Assembly: GCF_005937885.2 (NCBI RefSeq)
Contig: NZ_CP042176.1
Span: forward strand, 1,483,501-1,547,500
Source of the DNA: Bradyrhizobium sp. KBS0727
Lineage (GTDB): Bacteria > Pseudomonadota > Alphaproteobacteria > Rhizobiales > Xanthobacteraceae
DNA length: 64,000 nt
Reading direction: 5' to 3'
The notes under the pieces are model-generated. The model searched no databases. It saw nothing but the letters and a program-made list of their open reading frames with translations, and was not told the origin of the DNA. This document shows positions 32,225-39,519 of this stretch, piece by piece; position 1 is the stretch's first letter, and each line of letters begins with the position of its first letter. Made by a program: the position numbers and the translations under genes.

Positions 32225-34087
32225 ATGACCACCGCGCCGATTTATTCGCTCACCGAAGATGCCTCTCGTGCAGAGTCCGCTGCATGGGCAAGATTTTCAT
32301 CGGCAAATGATACATCCGAATTCTGCAAGAGCTGGCTTGCTATCCTGTGTCTGCAGATCGAACGCGTGAACGGCGGGTTGCTGCTGCTTGGTCCCGACCC
32401 GGACGGTACTTACGTCCCGGCGGCGATATGGCCGCACGAAGGTCGTGATGTGCAGTATCTCAGTCCCGCAGCGGAACGGGTGCTGACGGAAAAACGCGGA
32501 CTCGTGGTTGCTGCGGATGGCGGTTCAATCGCAAAGCGCGACCATCCGGCATTTGTTGGTTATCCAATCGAAGTCTCGGGCGTCCTCCATGGCGTCGTCG
32601 TCCTTGATGTTGCTGCCGGCTCGGAGGCGACGTTGCAGCGAGCGCTGCGGCTTCTGCATTGGGCCAGCGCCTGGCTGGTCGATCAGTTTCGCAAGCGCGC
32701 GATCGAGGAGCGCGACGCGCGGATTGCGCGCCTGGCGCTTGCCATGGACATTGTTGCAACCGCGATCGAGCAGCGCCGTCTGGAGCCGTCGCTGCTTGCC
32801 TGTGCCAATGAACTCGCGGGTCGTTTGAACTGCGATCGTGTCAGCATAGGCTTTGAAAAATCGGGAAGCGCCGAGCTGCATGCGATTTCGCACACCGCCA
32901 CGTTTGACGCCAAAATGGACCTCGCCCGGCTGATCGGTGAGGCCATGGACGAGGTTCTTGACCTTGATGTAGCGCTGGTTCATCCCCCGCGTGACGAGAA
33001 TGAAATTCCTGCGATTGCTCACGCTGAGCTCGCCCGCGAATTCAGAGATGTCGCAGTATGCTCGATCCCACTGCTCGACGACGGGCATGCGATCGGCGTT
33101 GTGACGTTCGAGCGCAGCGAAGGCGACACTTTCGACGTTGAAACGGTTGAGTTGTGCAAAACCATCGGGGGATTGCTCGGGCCGATTCTAAAACTCAAGC
33201 GCGATAGCGAACTCAGCATCTGGCATCGCGGTCGCACCGCCGTAGGCGAGGGTGCGCAGGTGCTGTTCGGGCCGCGTCATCCCGGCGCCAAGCTTGTTGC
33301 GTTGATGATTGTCGCCACCGTGCTGGTTTTCAGTGTCGCCAGCGGGCTTTACCGGGTCACGGCCAAAACTGTGATCGAGGGGGCCGTGCAGCGCGTGGCG
33401 GCGGCGCCCTTTGATGGCTTCATTCTGCAGACGTTCGTTCGGGCCGGTGATACCGTACGAAGCGGGCAATTGCTGGCTCAACTGGACGATCGTGATCTGA
33501 AGCTGGAACAGTCGAGGTTGAATGCCGAGCGGGAACAATCGCTGCGTAAGCATCGACAGGCGCTTGCGACACAGGACAGGGCGGCGATGGTCATCATTGC
33601 GGCCCAGCTCGATCAGGTCGACGCCGAGCTGACGCTGACGACGGACAAGATCGCGCGTGCCAAGCTCCTGGCTCCATTTGACGGGATCATCGTGAGCGGC
33701 GACCTCAATCAACTGCTCGGAACACCGGTTGAGCAGGGGAAGGTACTGTTCCAGGTCGCGCCGCTCGATGCTTACAGGGTCATTCTGCAGGTGGAGGAGC
33801 GCGACATTGCCTATGTTGCTGTCGGCCAGCGTGGAGAGCTGACCCTGTCCGGAATCCCGGATCAACTGATGGACTTCACGCTTACGCAGATTACGCCGGT
33901 GTCGACCACCCAGGAGGGGCGCAACTTTTTCCGGGTTGAGGCGCATCTCCTCAATGCGTCCGAGCGGGTGCGTCCGGGCATGGAAGGGCTGGGTAAGGTC
34001 GCAATCGAACAGCGCAAGCTGATCTGGATCTGGGGACATACTCTGTTCGACTGGGTACGTCTGTCGATCTGGAAATGGCTGCCATGA
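32225..34087 (+). CDS. GAF-domain/HlyD-type membrane adaptor fusion
   Basis: 620 residues from the ATG at 32225. Residues about 35-155 look like a first GAF-type domain (IERVNGGLLLLGPDPDG, GYPIEVSGVLHGVVVLDV). Residues about 175-335 form a clearer second GAF domain (LACANELAGRLNCDRVSIGF, VAVCSIPLLDDGHAIGVVTF). One membrane segment at about 357-377 (VALMIVATVLVFSVASGLYR) is followed by a HlyD periplasmic part: lipoyl half motifs (APFDGFILQTFVRAGDTV; LAPFDGIIVSGDL), a short coiled coil and a beta-barrel with RPGMEGLGKV. The cytoplasmic GAF part could sense a ligand or partner and control a periplasmic adaptor. It overlaps the next gene by four bases (ATGA), indicating coupled translation. No strong ribosome binding site precedes its start. 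Confidence 0.85.
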   Translation: MTTAPIYSLTEDASRAESAAWARFSSANDTSEFCKSWLAILCLQIERVNGGLLLLGPDPDGTYVPAAIWPHEGRDVQYLSPAAERVLTEKRGLVVAADGGSIAKRDHPAFVGYPIEVSGVLHGVVVLDVAAGSEATLQRALRLLHWASAWLVDQFRKRAIEERDARIARLALAMDIVATAIEQRRLEPSLLACANELAGRLNCDRVSIGFEKSGSAELHAISHTATFDAKMDLARLIGEAMDEVLDLDVALVHPPRDENEIPAIAHAELAREFRDVAVCSIPLLDDGHAIGVVTFERSEGDTFDVETVELCKTIGGLLGPILKLKRDSELSIWHRGRTAVGEGAQVLFGPRHPGAKLVALMIVATVLVFSVASGLYRVTAKTVIEGAVQRVAAAPFDGFILQTFVRAGDTVRSGQLLAQLDDRDLKLEQSRLNAEREQSLRKHRQALATQDRAAMVIIAAQLDQVDAELTLTTDKIARAKLLAPFDGIIVSGDLNQLLGTPVEQGKVLFQVAPLDAYRVILQVEERDIAYVAVGQRGELTLSGIPDQLMDFTLTQITPVSTTQEGRNFFRVEAHLLNASERVRPGMEGLGKVAIEQRKLIWIWGHTLFDWVRLSIWKWLP

Positions 34088-36237
34088 CAGCAACCGCCCC
34101 GCTTTTGAGCAACTGGTGGTACAGGGTGGCAGCGCGAAAACCAAGGCTGCGTTCTCACGCACGCCTCCATCGTCACCGCTATCGTGGCGAGGTCTGGTAT
34201 TTGCTACAGGATCCGGCCTCCACCCGTGTCCATCGCTTTTCGCCTTCAGCCCGCTTGATCATTGCGCTGATGGACGGCAAGCGCAGCATCGCCGAGCTTT
34301 GGGAAATTGCGAACAAGCACCTTGGCGAAGATGCGCCGACCCAGGACGAGGTAATCCAACTGCTTGGTCAGTTGCATTCGGCTGACCTGCTCGAGAGTGA
34401 TGTGACGCCGGACGTGGCCGAGCTGTTTGCTCGCGGTGAACGTGAAGAGCGAGCGCGCTTTTTCCGAACTTACGCCAATCCGATGGCATTGCGGCTGCCA
34501 CTGTGGGACCCGGACGCCGCTCTGAACAGCTGTCAGGGGTTGATCAGGCTGATCTGGAGCCGTTGGGGCGGGTTGTTGTGGCTTGCGATGGTATTGCCGG
34601 CGCTGTTCCTGGTCCCCTCGCACTGGCCGGAGCTAAGCCATAACCTCAGCGATCGCGTACTGGCAGTCGACAATCTGTTGACGTTGTATCTGGTGTTTCC
34701 GTTGATCAAGGCCCTGCATGAACTCGGGCACGCGAGCGCGACCAAGGCGGGCGGCGGTGAAGTGCATGATATGGGGGTCGTGTTCCTGGTCCTGCTGCCG
34801 GTTCCCTACGTGGAAGCATCTGCCGCCACTGTGTTCAAGTCAAAGTACCGTAGGGCGCTGGTGGGTGCGGCCGGCGTGATAGTAGAGCTCTTTGTAGCGG
34901 CGATCGCATTTTACGTCTGGCTTTTGATCGAGCCCGGGATCGTCCGGGCGCTGCTCTTCAACGTGATGTTGATCGCAGGCGTTTCCACCCTGCTGTTCAA
35001 CGGCAATCCGTTATTGCGGTATGATGCTTATTACATCTTGGCGGACCTGATCGAGATTCCGAACCTTGCTGCGCGATCGACGCGTTATTGGGGCTATTTG
35101 ATAGAGCGTTATCTGCTTGGGGTGCATGAGAGCGAGCCACCCGACGCGACTTTCGGCGAGAAGACCTGGTTCGTCTGTTATGGTTTTGCGTCCACCATCT
35201 ATCGGATGATGGTGACGATCGCGATCGCGATATTCATCGCCGGACGGTTCTTCGTGGTTGGCGTTATTCTGGCACTTTGGGCGGTGGGCGCGATGGCGGT
35301 GTTTCCCGTGTTCAAAGCCGTGAAACATCTGGTGGGTAGCCCGCGATTGCACAGGCATCGACGGCGCGCGATTACGGTCACCGCGGCGCTTCTGGTCGCA
35401 GCCGCCGGATTTATCCTATTCGTACCGATGCCTTATCATTCGCATGCCGAAGGCGTGGTCTGGCTGCCCGAGCAGGCGGTGGTGCGCGCCGGCGCCAACG
35501 GATATTTTCGCGATTTTCTGATCGGGCCGGGCAACGCCGTCACCAAGGGCCAGGCACTGACGCAAAGCACCGATCCCGCGCTTGATGCGCAACTGCGCCA
35601 AAGCGCCGCCAAGGTTGCCGAACTTGAAGCCGAGTATGCGGCCAACTTCGTCCAGGATCGGAACAAAGCCCAGATCGTGAGCGATCGACTTGACGCTGAA
35701 CGGGCGCGTCTCGTGCGTTCGCGCGAGCGGAGCGACGCCTTGACTGCCCGTGCCAACACGGACGGGGTATTCGTTGTCTCACAAATGGGCGATATGCCCG
35801 GACGCTATTTTCACAAGGGCGAACTGCTCGGTTATGTGATGGGCAACACGGCGCCGATCGTACGCGTGGTGGTCCCGCAGGACGCGGTCGATAACGTTCG
35901 GACCGTCACCAATCAAATTCGCCTTCGTCTCGTTCATCAGCCGGGAGTCGTGATGAAGGGCACCCTGCTGCGGGAAGTGCCAGGCGGCGAGGAGCAGCTA
36001 CCGAGCGTCGCACTTGCGGCCGAGGGCGGCGGTGAGATCGCGACCGATCCTCGCGAAAGCAAAAACCCCAAGGCGCTTCAGCGCATGTTCCAGTTCGATG
36101 TCGCGATCGACGACCCCGGCCGGGTCGATCGGTTCGGTCAGCGCGTCTATGTGCGCTTTGAGCATCAGATGACGCCTCTTTCAGTGCAATGGTATCGCAG
36201 CATACGGCGACTGTTTTTGTCGAGCTTGAATGTCTAG
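34084..36237 (+). CDS. PqqD-like / M50 site-2-protease-like / HlyD fusion membrane protein
   Basis: 717 residues from the ATG that overlaps the upstream stop (an ATG nine bases earlier is also possible). Residues about 25-110 resemble a PqqD-like peptide-binding domain (RGEVWYLLQDPASTRVHRFS, GKRSIAELWEI). The central multi-pass part carries the zinc motif HELGH at 212-216 and NPLLRYDAYY near 307-316, whose Asp would be the third zinc ligand, as in M50 peptidases. After a further membrane segment (about 430-450) there is a HlyD-like periplasmic part (GVVWLPEQAVVRAGANGYF, coiled coil, NTDGVFVVSQMGDMPG). Related fusions are annotated as peptide-efflux or processing factors, but their chemistry is unproven. 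The M50 core suggests intramembrane cleavage of a partner or substrate; PqqD could bind a leader such as the LEPR-XLL region. That link is inference. Confidence 0.88.
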   Translation: MTATAPLLSNWWYRVAARKPRLRSHARLHRHRYRGEVWYLLQDPASTRVHRFSPSARLIIALMDGKRSIAELWEIANKHLGEDAPTQDEVIQLLGQLHSADLLESDVTPDVAELFARGEREERARFFRTYANPMALRLPLWDPDAALNSCQGLIRLIWSRWGGLLWLAMVLPALFLVPSHWPELSHNLSDRVLAVDNLLTLYLVFPLIKALHELGHASATKAGGGEVHDMGVVFLVLLPVPYVEASAATVFKSKYRRALVGAAGVIVELFVAAIAFYVWLLIEPGIVRALLFNVMLIAGVSTLLFNGNPLLRYDAYYILADLIEIPNLAARSTRYWGYLIERYLLGVHESEPPDATFGEKTWFVCYGFASTIYRMMVTIAIAIFIAGRFFVVGVILALWAVGAMAVFPVFKAVKHLVGSPRLHRHRRRAITVTAALLVAAAGFILFVPMPYHSHAEGVVWLPEQAVVRAGANGYFRDFLIGPGNAVTKGQALTQSTDPALDAQLRQSAAKVAELEAEYAANFVQDRNKAQIVSDRLDAERARLVRSRERSDALTARANTDGVFVVSQMGDMPGRYFHKGELLGYVMGNTAPIVRVVVPQDAVDNVRTVTNQIRLRLVHQPGVVMKGTLLREVPGGEEQLPSVALAAEGGGEIATDPRESKNPKALQRMFQFDVAIDDPGRVDRFGQRVYVRFEHQMTPLSVQWYRSIRRLFLSSLNV

Positions 36238-38245
36238 GGGAATCATGATCACCGAGGCGGCCGAACTGGCGGACGGGCGTCCGTACGCCGAGCGCTCGGA
36301 ACGCGAGCCCGGCCTGCATGACAGGGCGGCGGAGTTTCTGCTGGGCTGTACGGTTCGTCCGGCACGTCAGGCTCTGTTTGATTCTGCGCGCGGTTTGGCA
36401 GCTATCGTTCCACTGGTGCGGCGGCACGAATCGGCACTTGCAACTTTGTCCGACGCAGATCTCGCCGCGCGCGCGCGTGCCATGCGCGGGCGATTGCGAA
36501 AAGAGGGGTTCGCCGAGGAGGTCGTTGGCGAATGCTTTGCGTACGTGTGCGAGGTTGCCTCGCGCACGATCGGAAAGCGGCACTACGACGCCCAATTGAT
36601 GGCTGGATGGGCGTTGTTGCAAGGCACACTGATCGAGATGGAAACAGGCGAAGGCAAAACGATCGCCGCGACGTTGGCGGCCAGCACGGTTGCCCTCTCG
36701 GGTTATCCCGTCCACATCATCACCGTGAATGATTATTTGGCCGCGCGCGACGCCGAGGAGATGGGACCGCTCTACCGCTTCCTGGGTCTCAGCGTTGGCA
36801 CGGTCGTGCAAGGCCAGACACGCGAGGTTCGGCGGCAAGCATATGCCCAATCACTAACCTACTGCACCAACAAGGAACTGGCCTTCGACTATTTGCGCGA
36901 TCGCGTAGCGTTGGCGCACCGCGGCAGCAAGTTGCATCTTTCTCTCGAAAAGCTTTCCGGCCGCATGCAGCGCGGGAGCGAATTGGTCTTGCGTGGTCTC
37001 TATTTTGGAATTGTGGACGAGGCCGACAGCATTTTCATCGATGAAGCGCGCACGCCACTGATCTTGTCTGCGACCGCCGGGGCAGGTGAAGCCCAGGAAC
37101 AATGCGTCCAGGCGCTGGAAATCGCCGGGAGTCTTGACAGTGGCCGCGACTATTTGATCGAGCTGGTGGAGCGTAGAGTGTCGTTGACTGCCGCCGGGCG
37201 AGAGCGGATCGGTGAGCTTGCAATCGATTTTGGCGGCGTATGGACGTCGGTTCGCGCCCGCGAACAGCTGATCACCCAGGCCCTTGGTGCTTTGATCTTG
37301 TTTAGCCGCGACCAGCATTATGTTGTCAGCGAGGGCAAGGTCCAAATTGTCGATGAATCGACAGGCCGCGTGATGCCCGACCGCTCCTGGGAAGGCGGAC
37401 TTCACCAGATGATCGAGGCAAAGGAGCGGTGCGAGCTGACCTTGCCGCGGGAGACGCTGGCCCGGCTGACCTATCAGCGGCTGTTTCGCCGTTATATCCG
37501 GTTGGCGGGAATGACCGGCACGGCGCGCGAGGTCGCACGCGAGATCAAATCGGTCTATGGGCTCGATGTCGTACGTATCCCGTTGCACCGACCGTCACGA
37601 CGTCACTACGTCGGGCCCAGGATATTCCAGACCAGGATGGAAAAATGGCGGGCGGTAGCCGATTCGGTCGAACGGCTTGCCATCAACGACGGCCGTCCCG
37701 TGCTGATCGGGACGCGCTCGGTCAAGGCATCGGAAGAGATCAGTGCGCTGCTGGGGGAGCGTGGCATTGAACACGCGTTGCTGAACGCGAAGCAGGACCA
37801 GTTTGAAGCGAGCGTTGTTGCACTTGCGGGACAGTCTCACCGGGTGACGGTGGCAACGAACATGGCGGGTCGCGGCACGGACATCCGGCTCGGGCCAGGC
37901 GTTGCCGAGTTGGGCGGATTGCACGTCATCCTCACCGAGTATCACGAGTCGCGACGCATCGATCGCCAGTTTTTTGGCCGCTGTGCCCGGCAGGGTGACC
38001 CGGGTAGCTGTGAAGCGATGGTATCGCTCGACGATGAAATCTATGCGGTTTATGCTCCGGCCGAAACCGCGCTGATCGTCCCGGTGGCAAGGCGGATCTC
38101 AGGCGTGTCGGCGTTGCTGTATCGTGGACTGCGCCAGTTGGCCCAATTCCGGGCAGAACGGCGCGGCGCGTATATCAGGGTGCAGAACCTTGCCCAGGAC
38201 CGGCGTTTGGAGCGTGTGCTGTCGTTTTCCGGCAGGGCCGAGTGA
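36230..38245 (+). CDS. SecA-like accessory translocase ATPase (short)
   Basis: 671 residues, well below the roughly 900 of housekeeping SecA. The ATG at 36230 overlaps the upstream stop by eight bases; an ATG at 36245 is an alternative. It carries the SecA DEAD motor: Walker A METGEGKT at 137-144, THE-region VNDYLAARDAEEMGPLYRFL, Walker B with VDEADSIFIDEARTPLILS from 262, then GMTGTA, NMAGRGTDI near 544-552 and FGRCARQGDPGS. The helical scaffold/wing and the C-terminal zinc/SecB-binding tail are missing or much reduced. It is therefore a SecA2-type or specialised motor, not the essential SecA. In operon with adaptor proteins it may power export or unfolding of the giant protein; this is inferred from gene order only. 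Confidence 0.88.
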   Translation: MSRGIMITEAAELADGRPYAERSEREPGLHDRAAEFLLGCTVRPARQALFDSARGLAAIVPLVRRHESALATLSDADLAARARAMRGRLRKEGFAEEVVGECFAYVCEVASRTIGKRHYDAQLMAGWALLQGTLIEMETGEGKTIAATLAASTVALSGYPVHIITVNDYLAARDAEEMGPLYRFLGLSVGTVVQGQTREVRRQAYAQSLTYCTNKELAFDYLRDRVALAHRGSKLHLSLEKLSGRMQRGSELVLRGLYFGIVDEADSIFIDEARTPLILSATAGAGEAQEQCVQALEIAGSLDSGRDYLIELVERRVSLTAAGRERIGELAIDFGGVWTSVRAREQLITQALGALILFSRDQHYVVSEGKVQIVDESTGRVMPDRSWEGGLHQMIEAKERCELTLPRETLARLTYQRLFRRYIRLAGMTGTAREVAREIKSVYGLDVVRIPLHRPSRRHYVGPRIFQTRMEKWRAVADSVERLAINDGRPVLIGTRSVKASEEISALLGERGIEHALLNAKQDQFEASVVALAGQSHRVTVATNMAGRGTDIRLGPGVAELGGLHVILTEYHESRRIDRQFFGRCARQGDPGSCEAMVSLDDEIYAVYAPAETALIVPVARRISGVSALLYRGLRQLAQFRAERRGAYIRVQNLAQDRRLERVLSFSGRAE

Positions 38246-38304
38246 GGCCGGTCGACACCGAACATGTGCATATTGCGGCCGAGCCACGACGTTGGAGCGC
38301 GACC

Positions 38305-39189
38305 ATGCTGAAACGGTTTGCAAAGGCTGATCGGTCCGGAGTGTTTGACAGGCCGCACCGTCGAGCGTTGTTGCGATTGAGCATGTTATCCTGTCTGGTC
38401 GTTGCGACATACATCGCCGCGCCGGCGTATGCGGAAGAGCAGTCCGACAAGTTTCTCTGCCTGATCCAGCCGAAGATGACGCTGAAATTGGGGACGCAGG
38501 TGCCGGGCCTGATCCGCGAAATGCTGGTCGATCGCGGCGCGATCGTCAAAAAGGGCGATGTGATTGCGAGGCTTGAGTCCGGCGTCGAAGCGGCCGCCGT
38601 CTTGCTTGCGGAGGCGCGCGCCGCCAACGAGTCTTCAGTGCGGTCAGGTCAGGCCAAGGTCGACTACCAGAAGCGCAAGGAAGAGCGCATGAAGGCCTTG
38701 CGCAAGAATGACACGGTTGCGTTTTCTGCGGCAGACGAGGCTGAAACGCTGGCCCGGGTGGCCGAGAACGAGTTGGACGAAGCGAAGGTCAACGTGCAGA
38801 TGGCGCAGACGGATGTCGTGCGGGCGCGGGAAGTTCTCAATCAACGCATTGTCCGCAGCCCTATCGACGGTGTCGTGACCGCGCGGACGCTCGGCCCCGG
38901 CGAGTATGCGTTTGACCAGGGACATCTCGTCACGGTTGCACAAATCGATCCGCTTTACGTTGAGGTCTATGTCCCCCTCAATCAATTCGGGCGAATCCAC
39001 ATCGGCATGCAGGCCGAAGTTTATCCGGAAGATCCGGTGGGCGGCGTGCACAAGGCGGTCGTGACGGTTGTCGATCAGGTGTTTGACGCTGCAAGCGGCA
39101 CCATCGGAGTGCGGCTCGAGTTGCCGAATCCGGACTACGCGATACCGGCCGGCCTGAAATGCCAGGTGCGGTTTGGCGGGATCGGTTAA
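38305..39189 (+). CDS. Periplasmic HlyD/RND-type adaptor subunit
   Basis: 294 residues from the ATG at 38305, which has GGAG seven bases upstream. A GTG at 38242 overlapping the SecA-like stop would add 21 residues. The N-terminus ends in a signal-type segment (LLRLSMLSCLVVATYIAAPAYA) with a probable cut after AYA, so the protein is exported. It has the membrane-fusion layout: lipoyl half motif VPGLIREMLVDRGAIVKKGDV, a coiled-coil hairpin (LAEARAANESSVRSGQAKV onward), the second half RSPIDGVVTARTLGPGEYAF and a beta-barrel ending IPAGLKCQVRF. It probably joins the inner-membrane adaptors to an outer-membrane channel that is not encoded here. Confidence 0.88.
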   Translation: MLKRFAKADRSGVFDRPHRRALLRLSMLSCLVVATYIAAPAYAEEQSDKFLCLIQPKMTLKLGTQVPGLIREMLVDRGAIVKKGDVIARLESGVEAAAVLLAEARAANESSVRSGQAKVDYQKRKEERMKALRKNDTVAFSAADEAETLARVAENELDEAKVNVQMAQTDVVRAREVLNQRIVRSPIDGVVTARTLGPGEYAFDQGHLVTVAQIDPLYVEVYVPLNQFGRIHIGMQAEVYPEDPVGGVHKAVVTVVDQVFDAASGTIGVRLELPNPDYAIPAGLKCQVRFGGIG

Positions 39190-39244
39190 GCCGGCCGCGC
39201 TACGCCCGCTCCAAGCCGCAGCGGGCGCGGTGGCTCGGGCCGGC
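39190..39244 (+). terminator. Nested GC-rich hairpin after the export cassette
   Basis: Immediately after the TAA of the last adaptor gene, GCCGGCC (39190-39196) pairs with GGCCGGC (39238-39244). Inside it CGCCCGCT (39203-39210) pairs exactly with AGCGGGCG (39220-39227) around a nine-base loop. There is no T-run, so termination would depend on Rho or the structure may protect the 3' end of the mRNA. Its position supports the end of the transcription unit here. Confidence 0.45.
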
Positions 39245-39400
39245 AACTCAGCATGTCGTCGGTTGGCGGTTTTTGGACCGCTTGGCGCTTTTTGGTCTTC
39301 CCGTTAAGTCCGTTGTGTTGCCGCGCTCTCGCGCAATCAGGACAGGTCGTGCGGCAATTGACCGCAATGATGTGATAAGAAAGAGACACTACCGGCAAAT

Positions 39401-39441
39401 CTATCGCTGCAATTCGTCAAAACTTTATCTCTCAGCGATAG
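39401..39441. promoter_or_regulatory. 9-bp inverted repeat upstream of the autotransporter
   Basis: CTATCGCTG (39401-39409) and CAGCGATAG (39433-39441) are perfect reverse complements 23 bases apart, 79 bases before the autotransporter start. This fits a regulator operator pair or an mRNA stem-loop. The rest of the 330-base gap 39190-39519 holds no gene; a TTGACC at 39358-39363 is a possible -35 element without a good -10 partner. Confidence 0.35.
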
Positions 39442-39519
39442 GGCAAGTTAAGGTTCCGTACCGACGGTCCACGCGCTTCCCGCGCTGGATGTTTACCTCG
39501 GGAACTGATTGCTCCGCGT

